Source of the DNA: Seminavis robusta
Taxonomy: Eukaryota; Bacillariophyta; Bacillariophyceae; Naviculales; Naviculaceae
DNA length: 35,988 bases
NCBI GenBank assembly: GCA_903772945.1
Contig: CAICTM010001145.1
Span: forward strand, 1-35,988
Direction: 5' to 3'
The notes under the pieces were generated by a model. It did no database searches. It was not told where the DNA came from and saw only the letters and a program-made list of their open reading frames with translations. The position numbers were made by a program, and so were the translations under genes. Positions 9,166-18,123 of the stretch are shown here, in pieces (the stretch's first letter is position 1; each line of letters begins with the position of its first letter).

Positions 9166-10535
9166 CGCTTCCAGTTCGACCTAGCATTTTCAGTCCTCTT
9201 CCTGCTTGGCAGACTTGTCAGCAGTTCTGCATGTTCCCCCTTGATTCCATCAGCTCAGCCTGCAGGATATTTCTGGAGGCTTCATGTCTTCCAGTTGTGA
9301 CTGAGTATTCTGTGCATCCTCCTTATGTTGTACAGATTTTGCCACAAGGTCGGCCTGGTCAGCTTTGATCCCATCCAGCTCGGCTTGTAAGGTATCCCTG
9401 GAGACTTCCAACGCTTCCAGTTCGACCGAGCATTTTCAGTCCTCTTCCTGCTTGGCAGACTTGTCAGCAGTTCTGCATGTCCCCTTGATTCCATCAGCTC
9501 AGCCTGCAGGATATTTCTGGATGCTTCAATGTCTTCCAGTTGTGACTGAGTAATCTGTGCATCCTCCTCATGCTGTACAGATTTTGCCACAAGGTCGGCC
9601 TGTCAGCTTTGATCCCATCCAGCTCCGCCTGTAGGGTATCCCTGGAGACTTCCAAGGCTTCCAGTTCCGCCTGGGCAGTTTTGAGTTCCTCTTCCTGCTT
9701 GGCAGACTCTGTCAGCAGTTCCGCATGATCCGCTTTGATTCCATCAAGCTCAGCCTGTAGGATATTTCTGGCAGCTTCTACATCTTCCAATTGTGAGTGA
9801 GTGTTTTGTGTGTCCTCCTCATGTTTGGCAGATTTTGTCACTAGGTCAACATGTGCTGCCTCCAGATCATCCATTTCCGCCTGTAGGGCATTCCTGGTGA
9901 CTTCTGAGGCTTCCAGTTCCGCCTGGGCAGTTTTGAGTTCCTCTTCTTGCTTGGCAGATTTGGTCAGCAGTTCCTCATGTTCCGCTTTCATGCCATCAAC
10001 CTCAGCCTGTAGGATATTCTGGCGGCTTCCATGTCTTCCAATTGTGACTGAGTATTCTGTGAGTCCTCCTCATGCTTGGCAGATTTTGTCACTAGCTCAG
10101 CATGTTCTGCCTTCATCTCATCCATTTCCGCTTGTAGGGATTCCTGGGACTCCAAGGCTTCCAGTTCGCTGGGCATTTTCAGTTCCTCTTCTTGCTTGGT
10201 AGATTTGGTCAGCAGTTCCTCATGTTCCGCTTTCATGCCATCAACCTCAGCCTGTAGGATATTCCTGGCGGCTTCCATGTCTTCCAATTGTGACTGAGTA
10301 TTCTGTGAGTCCTCCTCATGCTTGGCAGATTTTGTCACTAGCTCAGCATGTTCTGCCTTCATCTCATCCATTTCCGCTTGAACGATATTCCTGGAGGCCT
10401 CCAAGGCTTCCAGTTCGGACTGGGCATTTTTCAGTTCCTCTTCTTGCTTGGCAGATTTGGTTAGCAGTTCATTATGTTCCTCCTTAATGCCATCAAGCTC
10501 AGCCTGCAGGATATTCCTGGCGGCTTCCAAGTCCT
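8420..10535 (-). repeat. 126-bp (42-aa) coding tandem repeat array with a 252-bp higher-order unit
   Basis: The block containing 'ATGCCATCCA' recurs at exact 126-bp spacing where intact (for example 8618 and 8744), giving 42-residue units equal to six heptads. From about 9000 upward two alternating unit types can be told apart, one with 'KSAKQEEELK' and one with 'KSAKHEED.QNT'. Together they make an 84-residue (252-bp) higher-order repeat, the usual product of unequal exchange. Confidence 0.85.
9166..9987 (-). pseudogene. Disrupted section of the coiled-coil gene, many small deletions
   Basis: This stretch still encodes the 42-residue coiled-coil units but slips through all three minus-strand frames. 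Open pieces lie at 9494-9991 and 9282-9590, each in a different frame, and the original frame returns below 9165. Compared with neighbouring units it lacks single bases at several places: a T-run in 'CATTTTTCAG' shortened by one, 'GATTTTGTCAG' reduced to 'GACTTGTCAG', 'CCATCCAGCTC' reduced to 'CCATCAGCTC'. The units at 9171-9290 and 9417-9540 share the same losses. Either the gene is broken in this haplotype or the assembly consensus is wrong in a collapsed repeat. An intron is unlikely because the repeat units continue through the section. Confidence 0.7.
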
Positions 10536-12830
10536 CCTGGTCGGCTCTTTTGCTATCAGTAACTTCGGAAAGTTTGGATTTTTGCTCTTCCAGCTCTTTT
10601 TCGAGTCGCGTCACATCGTCCACAAGTTTGCTTTTTTCATCAGAGATTTGTTGGGTTTCTTTTTTCATGGCTCCTCGTTGCTCTTCCACTTCCTGTTCTT
10701 GGATGGCAACGTTCTCAAGCATGGCGACAAGTTCGACCTTTAGCTCTTCCACGCTTGCTAGCTCTTTCTTGTGCTTTTCTTCGGCGGCCGTCACAGACTC
10801 TCGCTGTTCCTGAAGTTCCTGCTCTTGGACAGCGACGGCCTCTAGCATAGCCACCAGATCTTCTCGCAAAGTCTCCACGTCATCGGATTTGTTTTTGCGA
10901 CCCCGTGGTTGTTGCTTCGGGGCGCCGTTTTGCAAGGACTGTATTTCAATTTTTTGCTCCTGCACCGTCACATCTCTTTCGGCCACTGCAACGTGCAAGC
11001 CCGAAATTTGAGCCTCAAGTTTGTCAACTTCCTCTCTAAATTTCTCATCCTTTTTCATGATTGCCTCCTCCAGCGCTGAGACTCGCGATTGCAGGTTGTT
11101 ATCTTTGTCTTCCCGCGACGCGAGTTCTTGCTGCAGCCTCGCCTTCTCATTGTCGTCGGCAAGCTCGTCTTGAATCCTCGACTCGGTATTGGCTTGCAGA
11201 CTGTTCAGTTCGGATTCAATTTGCGCCTGGAAGTTCTTGAGCTCTTCCGTCTGTTGCTGAATTTTCGCATCCTTCTTGGCAATCTCTTGCTGCATGCGGT
11301 TCACTTGTTTCTGCAACTTGGCTGTCTCCTTTTCAAAGTCAATCACCTTTGTACTCTTACTCTGGATCTCTTCCTCCAAACGATTCACGACTTCTTGCAC
11401 TTTCCCCGTCTCTTTCTCAAAGTCTTCGACTTCTGCCACCTTCAATGCGATTTCTTGTTCCAAACAGCTGATTCGTTCTTGCACCTTCCCAGTCTCTTCC
11501 TCGAATTCTTCCAACTTGGCATCTTTCTTGGCAATCTCCTGCTCCAAACGGCTGATTTTTTCTTGAACCTTCCCAACGACGTCGTCCTCTTCCGCGGCGG
11601 CTTCTTTCTGCGCAATTTCCTCTCGCAGGCGGTCGGCTTCTTCTCGCAACTCGGTACTTGTCTTTTCAAATTCAGCCTCCTTTTTGGAAATATCCTGTTG
11701 CAAGCGTTTGACTTCTTCTTGCAAGTCGCCGTTGGCCTTTTCAAATTCTTTCACTCGCTCTTGCAAGGCACTGTTGTTGCCCTTTGTGGAAGAAGTTGTC
11801 GTGTCTTGATCCGACGATGGTGCATCAATGTTACGGGACCATGATACTTCGAGTTCCGACGCCTTGGCTTGTTCTTCCATTTGCTTTTCAAGCTCTTCTA
11901 CTTGGTTTGTTTTCTGTTGCAGTTGTGCTTCGAGCTCGGCCTTGTGTCGATGGTATCCATCTTCTTCCAGTTGAAACGCCTTCTTTTTCATTTTCAATTG
12001 ATCTTGTAGATTCCCCAATTCGGATCGAAGTTTTTTGTTGTCGTCCGTTTTCCGTTGGAGCTGGGATTCTAGATTGGCCTTGATGGAATCGAATTGTTCT
12101 TCTTGTTGCTCTTGAAGCTTGCGCCGTTCTTCAAGCTGCTGGTTTTTCTCGTCCAGTTGCTGTTGCATCTCCTGCAACTTTTGGCCTCCGTCGTCATTAT
12201 CATCATTCTCTACTACTGGTGGAACGTCGTCCTTTGGCCCCTCCTCCATGGTGATCCCCGCATCCCCATCCTCCCACTCGTCTTCATCATTATCATTACC
12301 ATCACCACCGTCCTTATCGTATTCCCCCTCCACTTCGTCGTCATCGTCCGTTCCCGTGTCGTCGCTCGCGGCCGCCCCATTTCCACCAGTATTGCGCACC
12401 AAACTTTGAATCTGCAACCCCACCGTGGCTTGAAAGGCTTGAAATTCTTCTTCTTGTGCGGCAATCACCGAATCTTTGTGCGCCAGTGCTTCGTGCATGT
12501 TTTGGAGTTGCATTTGCAGGGCTTGATTCTGTTCGAGTCCTTGTTGAATTTGCGTTCGTACTTCGTCTTTGAATTCCGTCAAGGACGCTTCTTGGGTTTC
12601 CAACATTTTTTCGACATGTGACTTTTGTCGGTTGAGCGTAAAGATTTGTCCCTTGAGTTGAGAGATTTCCTTGGTTTTGGCGGCTAGTTCCGTTTCGAGT
12701 TGGGTGATTCGGTCGTCGTCTCCATCTTCGGTGGTAGTAGTGTTGGGTCGTTGCGGTGTTTGTGCCGGTGTCGAGAGGGGTGTTTGGAAATCGTCCGTCG
12801 GTGACGTGTTGTTCCGTATACTACTACTAC

Positions 12831-12879
<49 letters not shown>

Positions 12880-14121
12880 CCGATCGGCTTCGAGCGCCCG
12901 CAACTCGACCGTGGTGGCAGCCAATTGGGCATCCAAATCCTCCTTTTCGGCTCGCAATACGTTCATGGCAGCTTCGTGATCTCGATTGTCGAGTTCGATT
13001 TGATTCTGTAGTTCGACAACCTTGTTCTGGAGTTCTTCGACGACGGACGTAGGGTCCTCTGGCAATGACAATGTTCCTTCGGAAGAAGACATGGCGGCAG
13101 TCGTGGTGTGTAGATTTTCTCGCAATAATGCCGCTTCCGATTTCATGCGACTCATTTCGGCATCGTGTTGGAGTGTGACGACGGCCAATTGTTCTGCCAA
13201 CGTGCTTGTTTCGGTTCTGGCATCTGCAAGTGCCTGTTCCAAGTCGGCAATGGTCTGTTGAACTTGCGGGTCGAGTTGTGGTGACGATTGTTGTGGTTGT
13301 GGCTGTTGTTCGACTTCTTTGGCGAGTAGCATTCGTGCTGCCTGCAATTGGAGCGACGTTTCGGAATGGTCGGATGCCGCCGAGTTGGTGGGTGACTGCT
13401 GCTGTTGCTGCTGCTGTCCTTCTCCTCCTTCTTTGGCGGTCAAGAGTCGCTCGGCTTGTTCCTGTAGCGTATCCAATAGTTGTTTGCTGTTCGTCGTACC
13501 AGTCGTTTTGGGTGTTTCGTTGTTGCTACTGTACTGTTGCAACAACCGATCCTTTTCCGCCAATTGCTGTTCCTTTTGCAACAAGAGTTCATCCTTTTGT
13601 TGGAGTTCCGTTTGATAAAACGCATGATCACTCTGTAATGTCGCAATTTCCGCCTGCAATCGGGCCACATCCGCCAGCGGTTTCTTACTGGCTTTTTCCC
13701 ATTCGTCAAACTTTTTTTGCAATTCTTCCATTTCTCGCGAATCTTGGTCATCACTACTAGAAAAAAACTTTTCCAACAGCGTTTGCAACCCATGCACTTC
13801 TTCTTGTTTCATGGCAAAGGATCGTCGCGATTCAAAGAGTTCCTTTTCCAAATGGCGAATCTTGGCCGCCCGCGTTCCATCCACGAGGCGTTCGTTCAAT
13901 CGCGCAAATGTACTGTTCACGGTAGGACTCGATTCGTCCATGTCGTTGTGATTGTGGTTGCTGTTGGGAGCAGTAGTAAGACCACCCACGTGGTCGTCGT
14001 CGGCTGTTGTTGTTGTAGTGCCATTGACATGATGATTCTCGTTATGTTCCGTAGTACTACCACTACTAGTACCACTGTGGGTACTACCAGAGCCGGAACT
14101 GCTACCAATCAAAGAGACCAT
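9988..14121 (-). CDS. Giant coiled-coil protein, N-terminal part
   Basis: A 1,377-codon open frame starting at the ATG ending at 14121. Residues 1-75 are a Ser/Thr/Asn/His-rich disordered head. About 80-400 is coiled coil with Gln-rich gaps. An Asn run lies near residue 415-430, encoded by a pure AAC tract. About 585-650 is very acidic (Asp/Glu/Gly). From about 650 onward long heptad coiled coil resumes, ending in the 42-residue repeat array. It stops at 9988 because of a single missing C in 'AGGATATTCTGG' (near 10019), where a sister unit reads 'AGGATATTCCTGG' (near 10261). The last nine residues before the stop are therefore out-of-frame sequence. A second patch (about 10138-10185) lost bases in multiples that keep the frame. 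The natural product was probably one protein of about 3,650 residues together with 3142-9165. Confidence 0.8.
12831..12879. repeat. (GTT/AAC)n trinucleotide microsatellite in coding sequence
   Basis: About sixteen perfect GTT triplets on the plus strand, read as AAC (Asn) codons on the minus strand inside the coiled-coil gene. Codon purity means the tract is prone to slippage and length polymorphism. A similar AAC tract lies at 27425-27451 in the LRR gene. Confidence 0.9.
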
Positions 14122-15586
14122 CTTGGCTTGGTGATCAATTACTTGCTAGGGCAGTGAGAAGAGAGATTGATACTGGAGTGACGAGTCAGGGCAATCAATG
14201 ACCTGCCGACCCACAAGCTTGATATCTGATATCTAGCTAGCTAGCTACCTCGATAGATACCGCTCTAGAAAAAAATAGACGAAAGTGAGAGGTGATCCTT
14301 TTGATGGTCTTTTTGGATTTTTTGGTGGAGGGTCACATTTCAAAATGACTGAACGGGTCTTTTGGTCTTTTTTGTCCAAGACAGACCATGTCATGAGTGT
14401 GAACGGAAAGATCGCTGGTACCGGTAGCACGGCTGCCAGGTACACCTACGAGTTAATTCCTGAAAGAAACAATAGATTTAACACAACCAACAAGCTGCAA
14501 CACAACTTTATATCTCCAGAAGTGATCTTGTGTGTACCTTTCGAATCCAAAAGGCTACGCACAGCCACCATCTCACGCCGTGGGAGTGCAAGCCGCATGT
14601 CTGCCTACCGACTACTCAAGTACATATTATAGAGGGAAGCGAAGCTCGTGCTTGCAATCCATCTCCTTCGAGCTGGGGATCAGGCTCGAGTCGGTCGGGG
14701 ACCTGGCTCTCAAGTCGTCCTCGGAAGGCATGAGTTTGCCATGCTAGCTAACTCTATCATAGTCTTGCTGCTTCAATTCCCACCACTTCCGAGTTGAAGC
14801 AATCCAATGCCAAGTGTAAGATGTACGGTTGGAGTGAGGCACAGTCTTTGTCAAGCTTCAGGTTCACGACTTGCTCCGTTGCATTACGCTGGCTAGCCAG
14901 CCTCTTGCCTCGGTTGCAACTCGGCAGCCTCCTGCCAACCAGCCAACCATGCTATCTACCAGGTATCTATCATACGGTACCATACGGTGGTACCGGTACA
15001 TGCAGTCACCACAGCAACGCGTTACGAATTATAGCATTTTTTTAAATGTTTCTCGCCCTGCGTCCATGGAAGGTGGTGTCATCCAGTCGTGTGAACCGTT
15101 AACGCTTTCAGTCGGATTCTCCGCGGCCGCTCAGGCAGCCTCCGCCGCAGCTCCGCCGCAGCTCCGACAGCAACACCGCAACAACAACAGCCTCCACGAG
15201 CAAGCAGTCCGACAACACTGACCAAGCGTCTATGCATAGAGCTACAACCAGTAGTACCGGTATCATCAAGACTACTCTGTTTTGTTGGGTCCAGAGTCGG
15301 TACTTATCAGTGGCTCAGTCTCGTCTCATCGTGTTGTTTTCCATCTGGCAGAATCTGTCATCCCAACATCTGGCAGAATCTGTCATCTGAAAATGGGGGT
15401 GAAAAATGGAAGGTCACCATGATGAGCTCACTTTTTTGTTCAACCGGATTGCTAGAGTTGCATACCCAACCGAACAAGGAAGATTCTTGCGATTGTTGAT
15501 AAGCCTAGGCCAGATCAACCCCCCAGACCTTATTCAAGTCTACTTTTACCTTTTCAATCTTCTATTCAATACCTATCAATTGCAAA
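14122..15586. other. Intergenic region containing repeat copy A
   Basis: No gene is supported. It holds a CTAG tract (14232-14248), several TACCGGTA palindromes (near 14417, 14992, 15256) and repeat copy A (14569-15027). A tandem pair of 'CATCTGGCAGAATCTGTCATC' style blocks lies at 15343-15388. The 5' leader of the next gene is AT-rich and ends in 'GCAAAATGA'. Confidence 0.5.
14569..15027. repeat. Diverged direct repeat, copy A (related to LRR gene 3' flank)
   Basis: Shares, in the same order as 17900-18123, the blocks 'TCTCACGCCG', 'TTGCAATCCATCKCCTTCGA', 'GTCCTCGGAAG', 'GTGAGTTTGCCA'-like, 'CTCGGCAG', 'CAACCRTG' and finally 'GTTACGAATTATAGCA'. The last block in copy B holds the stop codon and last codons of the LRR gene at 18109-21603. 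Copy A is longer because of insertions. The two copies bracket the gene at 15587-17368. Confidence 0.75.
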
Positions 15587-17368
15587 ATGAAGTTCTCTTC
15601 TTCTATCATCAAGCTGCTCTCGTGGTCCACATGGACCACCGACAACAACAACAGCAACACCAAGAAGACCCCCGTTCTCCAGGTCGCCAAGGAGATGATG
15701 GGCAACAACAACAACAAGGATGTTCCTGTGACAGAGGAAGTCCCAACGTTTCAACTGGACGAGTTGGACAAGTCGGTCGTCGAAACCGCGGCACTGTTGC
15801 ACAACTATGGAACGCATCCTAATGTGGAGTTCCAGCAGCACGGTCGCTACCTAGGTGCCTACGACCTTTCCCTGGTTCCTTCGGATCAGCATGGTCACTA
15901 CGGATACGACAAATACAACCAGCACCGGCCCAAAGGTTGTCGCATCAAACCCAGTCAATCCGCCAACGCTAGCTGGAAGACCCATTACGGTCAAGACACC
16001 GAACGGAGCAATGGAAACCGTTTATCCTTTGCTCCCGTCAACACTGTAGTGGGGTACTCTTCTGGTGAGGGCGAACAAGACGAAAACAGCCGTGTTTATC
16101 GAGACATGAACAAACAAGTGCCACAGGCCCGATACGAATACTGGCAGGAAGCCCAACAACAATTCATTTCCGTCGGCACACCCACACCCCACGAACGCGT
16201 CTTGGATCTCGTGCAGTTGATTCAAGAGTATGGATACCAACAAGTGACCAAATGGATCACCAACAACCTATGGTTCCAAAGCGACAAAGCATACCTACGA
16301 CAAGCCAAACTGTACATTCAAATTGATGCCGTGCATCAAGACCTCGAGGGACTTGTCAAATTCGTCCAGGCGAAGAAAGGAAATGACAAGCAAGTCGCCC
16401 ACTGGTTCATGGTCAACGAAAAGAACACTTACATGTTCGAACTCGCCATGTGCCACTTGCATCTCGGCGGTATTCAGCGAAATGCCAACGACGAAATTTG
16501 CACCTTGAATACGCGAGAACAGATTGCCAATCGGCGATTTGTCTATCGCAAGGTCAAGGATGTCTGCATGGAAGATGCAGCACCTGTAGAAGAAGTAGAA
16601 CAACAACCAACAACAACTAAAGACGTCGAGGCAATAGAAAAAGTCTCGACCGTCAACAACAACAAGATGGCATCCGATGCCACAATCACATGTGAAGCAG
16701 CGGTGGTTCCCACATGCACAGCAGTGGTCCCATACGTTCAAAAGTGGCATGTGAGACACTGCAAGATCAGTGTGCATGGACAACAACCATTTGTATTGGA
16801 GATACGAATGATAAATGGCGTCCTACTTGGAGTGGTACCCAACGACATTCTCACAGCATTGATGAAGGATGGTGGAGACCTTGTCAAGGAATTCATGCGG
16901 CGGCACAAGACACTACGATTGGAAGCCTCGGACGATACGGATTGCGAATTCGTGACTGGCCAAGTGGTAGCTGATGAGGAACCACTACTGGTCGAGGAAC
17001 AACAACAAGTTGATGGTGATGAACCACTGGTTGACAACCGGGTCGATGAGGAGGACAATGTGGACACAGCACAATCATCATTGCGGCGGTCAAAGAGACG
17101 CATGGCGGCGATTGCATCTCAGAGAATTGCAGAGCAAATGAAGCCACGGCGGGTTTTTGACCAACCTAGAAATAATACACGTAGACGAGTGGCGGCCAAG
17201 AAGTCGACAAAGCCAAAGGCGCAGGGCAAGAAGAGAAAGGCGAAGGGCAAGAAGAAGACGATGACACAACCTGTGACGGACACACAGCAGCAAACAACAG
17301 TTCAGACAACAACAAGAAGCCGTTCTGGACGGCAAGTCAGAAAGCCTGACCGGTACATTCCAGTCTAG
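15587..17368 (+). CDS. Orphan protein with highly basic C-terminal tail
   Basis: A 593-residue protein I do not recognise. Residues 1-130 are variable and Asn-rich. About 150-320 looks like a folded domain rich in aromatic residues ('YEYWQEAQQQF', 'VLDLVQLIQEYGYQQVTKWI', 'VAHWFMVNEKNTYMFELAM', 'ICTLNTREQIANRRFVYRKV'). A second small conserved-looking segment follows at about 385-455 ('WHVRHCKISVHG', 'FVLEIRMINGVLLG'). An acidic linker then precedes a tail of Lys/Arg clusters ('RRSKRRMA', 'KKRKAKGKKKT') that could serve as a nuclear signal or bind nucleic acid. The extreme C-terminus, 'RSGRQVRKPDRYIPV', resembles the short linker motif of Ty1/copia polyproteins, but no protease, integrase or reverse transcriptase is present nearby. 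The start ATG follows an A-rich context. A good splice donor (AAG/GTAAGT) sits 8 bases after the stop. Confidence 0.75.
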   Translation: MKFSSSIIKLLSWSTWTTDNNNSNTKKTPVLQVAKEMMGNNNNKDVPVTEEVPTFQLDELDKSVVETAALLHNYGTHPNVEFQQHGRYLGAYDLSLVPSDQHGHYGYDKYNQHRPKGCRIKPSQSANASWKTHYGQDTERSNGNRLSFAPVNTVVGYSSGEGEQDENSRVYRDMNKQVPQARYEYWQEAQQQFISVGTPTPHERVLDLVQLIQEYGYQQVTKWITNNLWFQSDKAYLRQAKLYIQIDAVHQDLEGLVKFVQAKKGNDKQVAHWFMVNEKNTYMFELAMCHLHLGGIQRNANDEICTLNTREQIANRRFVYRKVKDVCMEDAAPVEEVEQQPTTTKDVEAIEKVSTVNNNKMASDATITCEAAVVPTCTAVVPYVQKWHVRHCKISVHGQQPFVLEIRMINGVLLGVVPNDILTALMKDGGDLVKEFMRRHKTLRLEASDDTDCEFVTGQVVADEEPLLVEEQQQVDGDEPLVDNRVDEEDNVDTAQSSLRRSKRRMAAIASQRIAEQMKPRRVFDQPRNNTRRRVAAKKSTKPKAQGKKRKAKGKKKTMTQPVTDTQQQTTVQTTTRSRSGRQVRKPDRYIPV

Positions 17369-17899
17369 GACAAAGGTAAGTGGGGCGGCGACGACGGATT
17401 GTGGGGATTACTAACACATAAATACAACACACAACGAGCAAGCATCTGGTGGGGTGCAGGGCTATACAACAATTATTGCGGAAGTGAATACAGTTGGTTC
17501 AATTGAAGGGTCACATCGAAGGTAGCCAGGTTTGTGGTTCCTGTGCTAGGCAGCCTCTCTATTGCAGAGTGCTTGTCCGAACGTCCTCCACGCGACGAAA
17601 GTCCAAAGTTAATACCCGTGACACCCGACCACCAACCTCTATCATTGTTGATGCTACAATCTTTAAAAATACAACCAAACATAGACATAAAACAATAACA
17701 CAGCCATAGCAGACAACATTTACAAACAAAAATCATGGCTTCATTCTTTATAGTAGTTGTAGTCGTACTAGCTAGTGGTAGTTCATAATCATACCAGTCG
17801 TAGCATCCATTGCAGGGCAAGCTCTGGCATGTATGCGGTTGTGGTGACCATCCACACGAAGAGGTTACCAGAATAGAATCATTCGTTCGTGTAGCCTGC

Positions 17900-18123
17900 C
17901 GTCTCACGCCGTTGCAATCCATCGCCTTCGAGCTTGGGGCCTGGCTCAAGATGTCCTCGGAAGCCGTGAGTTTGCCACACTAGCTAGCTAGATCGTCTTG
18001 CTTCTACAATTCTACCCATTCAGAGTTCTTGCATTGTATTGCATCCAAACCCGCTTGCCCCGGCTAGAACTCGGCAGTCCCTGTTTGCCCAGCAACCGTG
18101 CCCCACAGTTACGAATTATAGCA
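17900..18123. repeat. Diverged direct repeat, copy B (3' flank of the LRR gene)
   Basis: Homologous to copy A at 14569-15027, with the shared blocks in the same order and orientation. It overlaps the stop codon (18109-18111 on the minus strand) and last codons of the LRR gene, so the repeat is most simply a duplicated 3' flank of that gene. The remaining gap from 17369 to 17899 holds no gene that I can support. Confidence 0.75.

Noticed and set aside
9166..9987. Spliced intron in the coiled-coil gene
   Set aside because: Coding repeat units continue through the section and are recognisable in shifted frames, which a true intron would not show.
11089..11844. Plus-strand 251-codon Leu/Phe-rich frame, which looks like a membrane protein
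   Set aside because: It is the antisense shadow of the Glu/Lys/Gln-rich coiled coil, whose codons read as Leu, Phe and Ser on the other strand.
15587..17368. Ty1/copia retrotransposon
   Set aside because: Only a short C-terminal motif is similar; no protease, integrase, reverse transcriptase or long terminal repeats were found. The flanking repeats match an LRR 3' flank instead.
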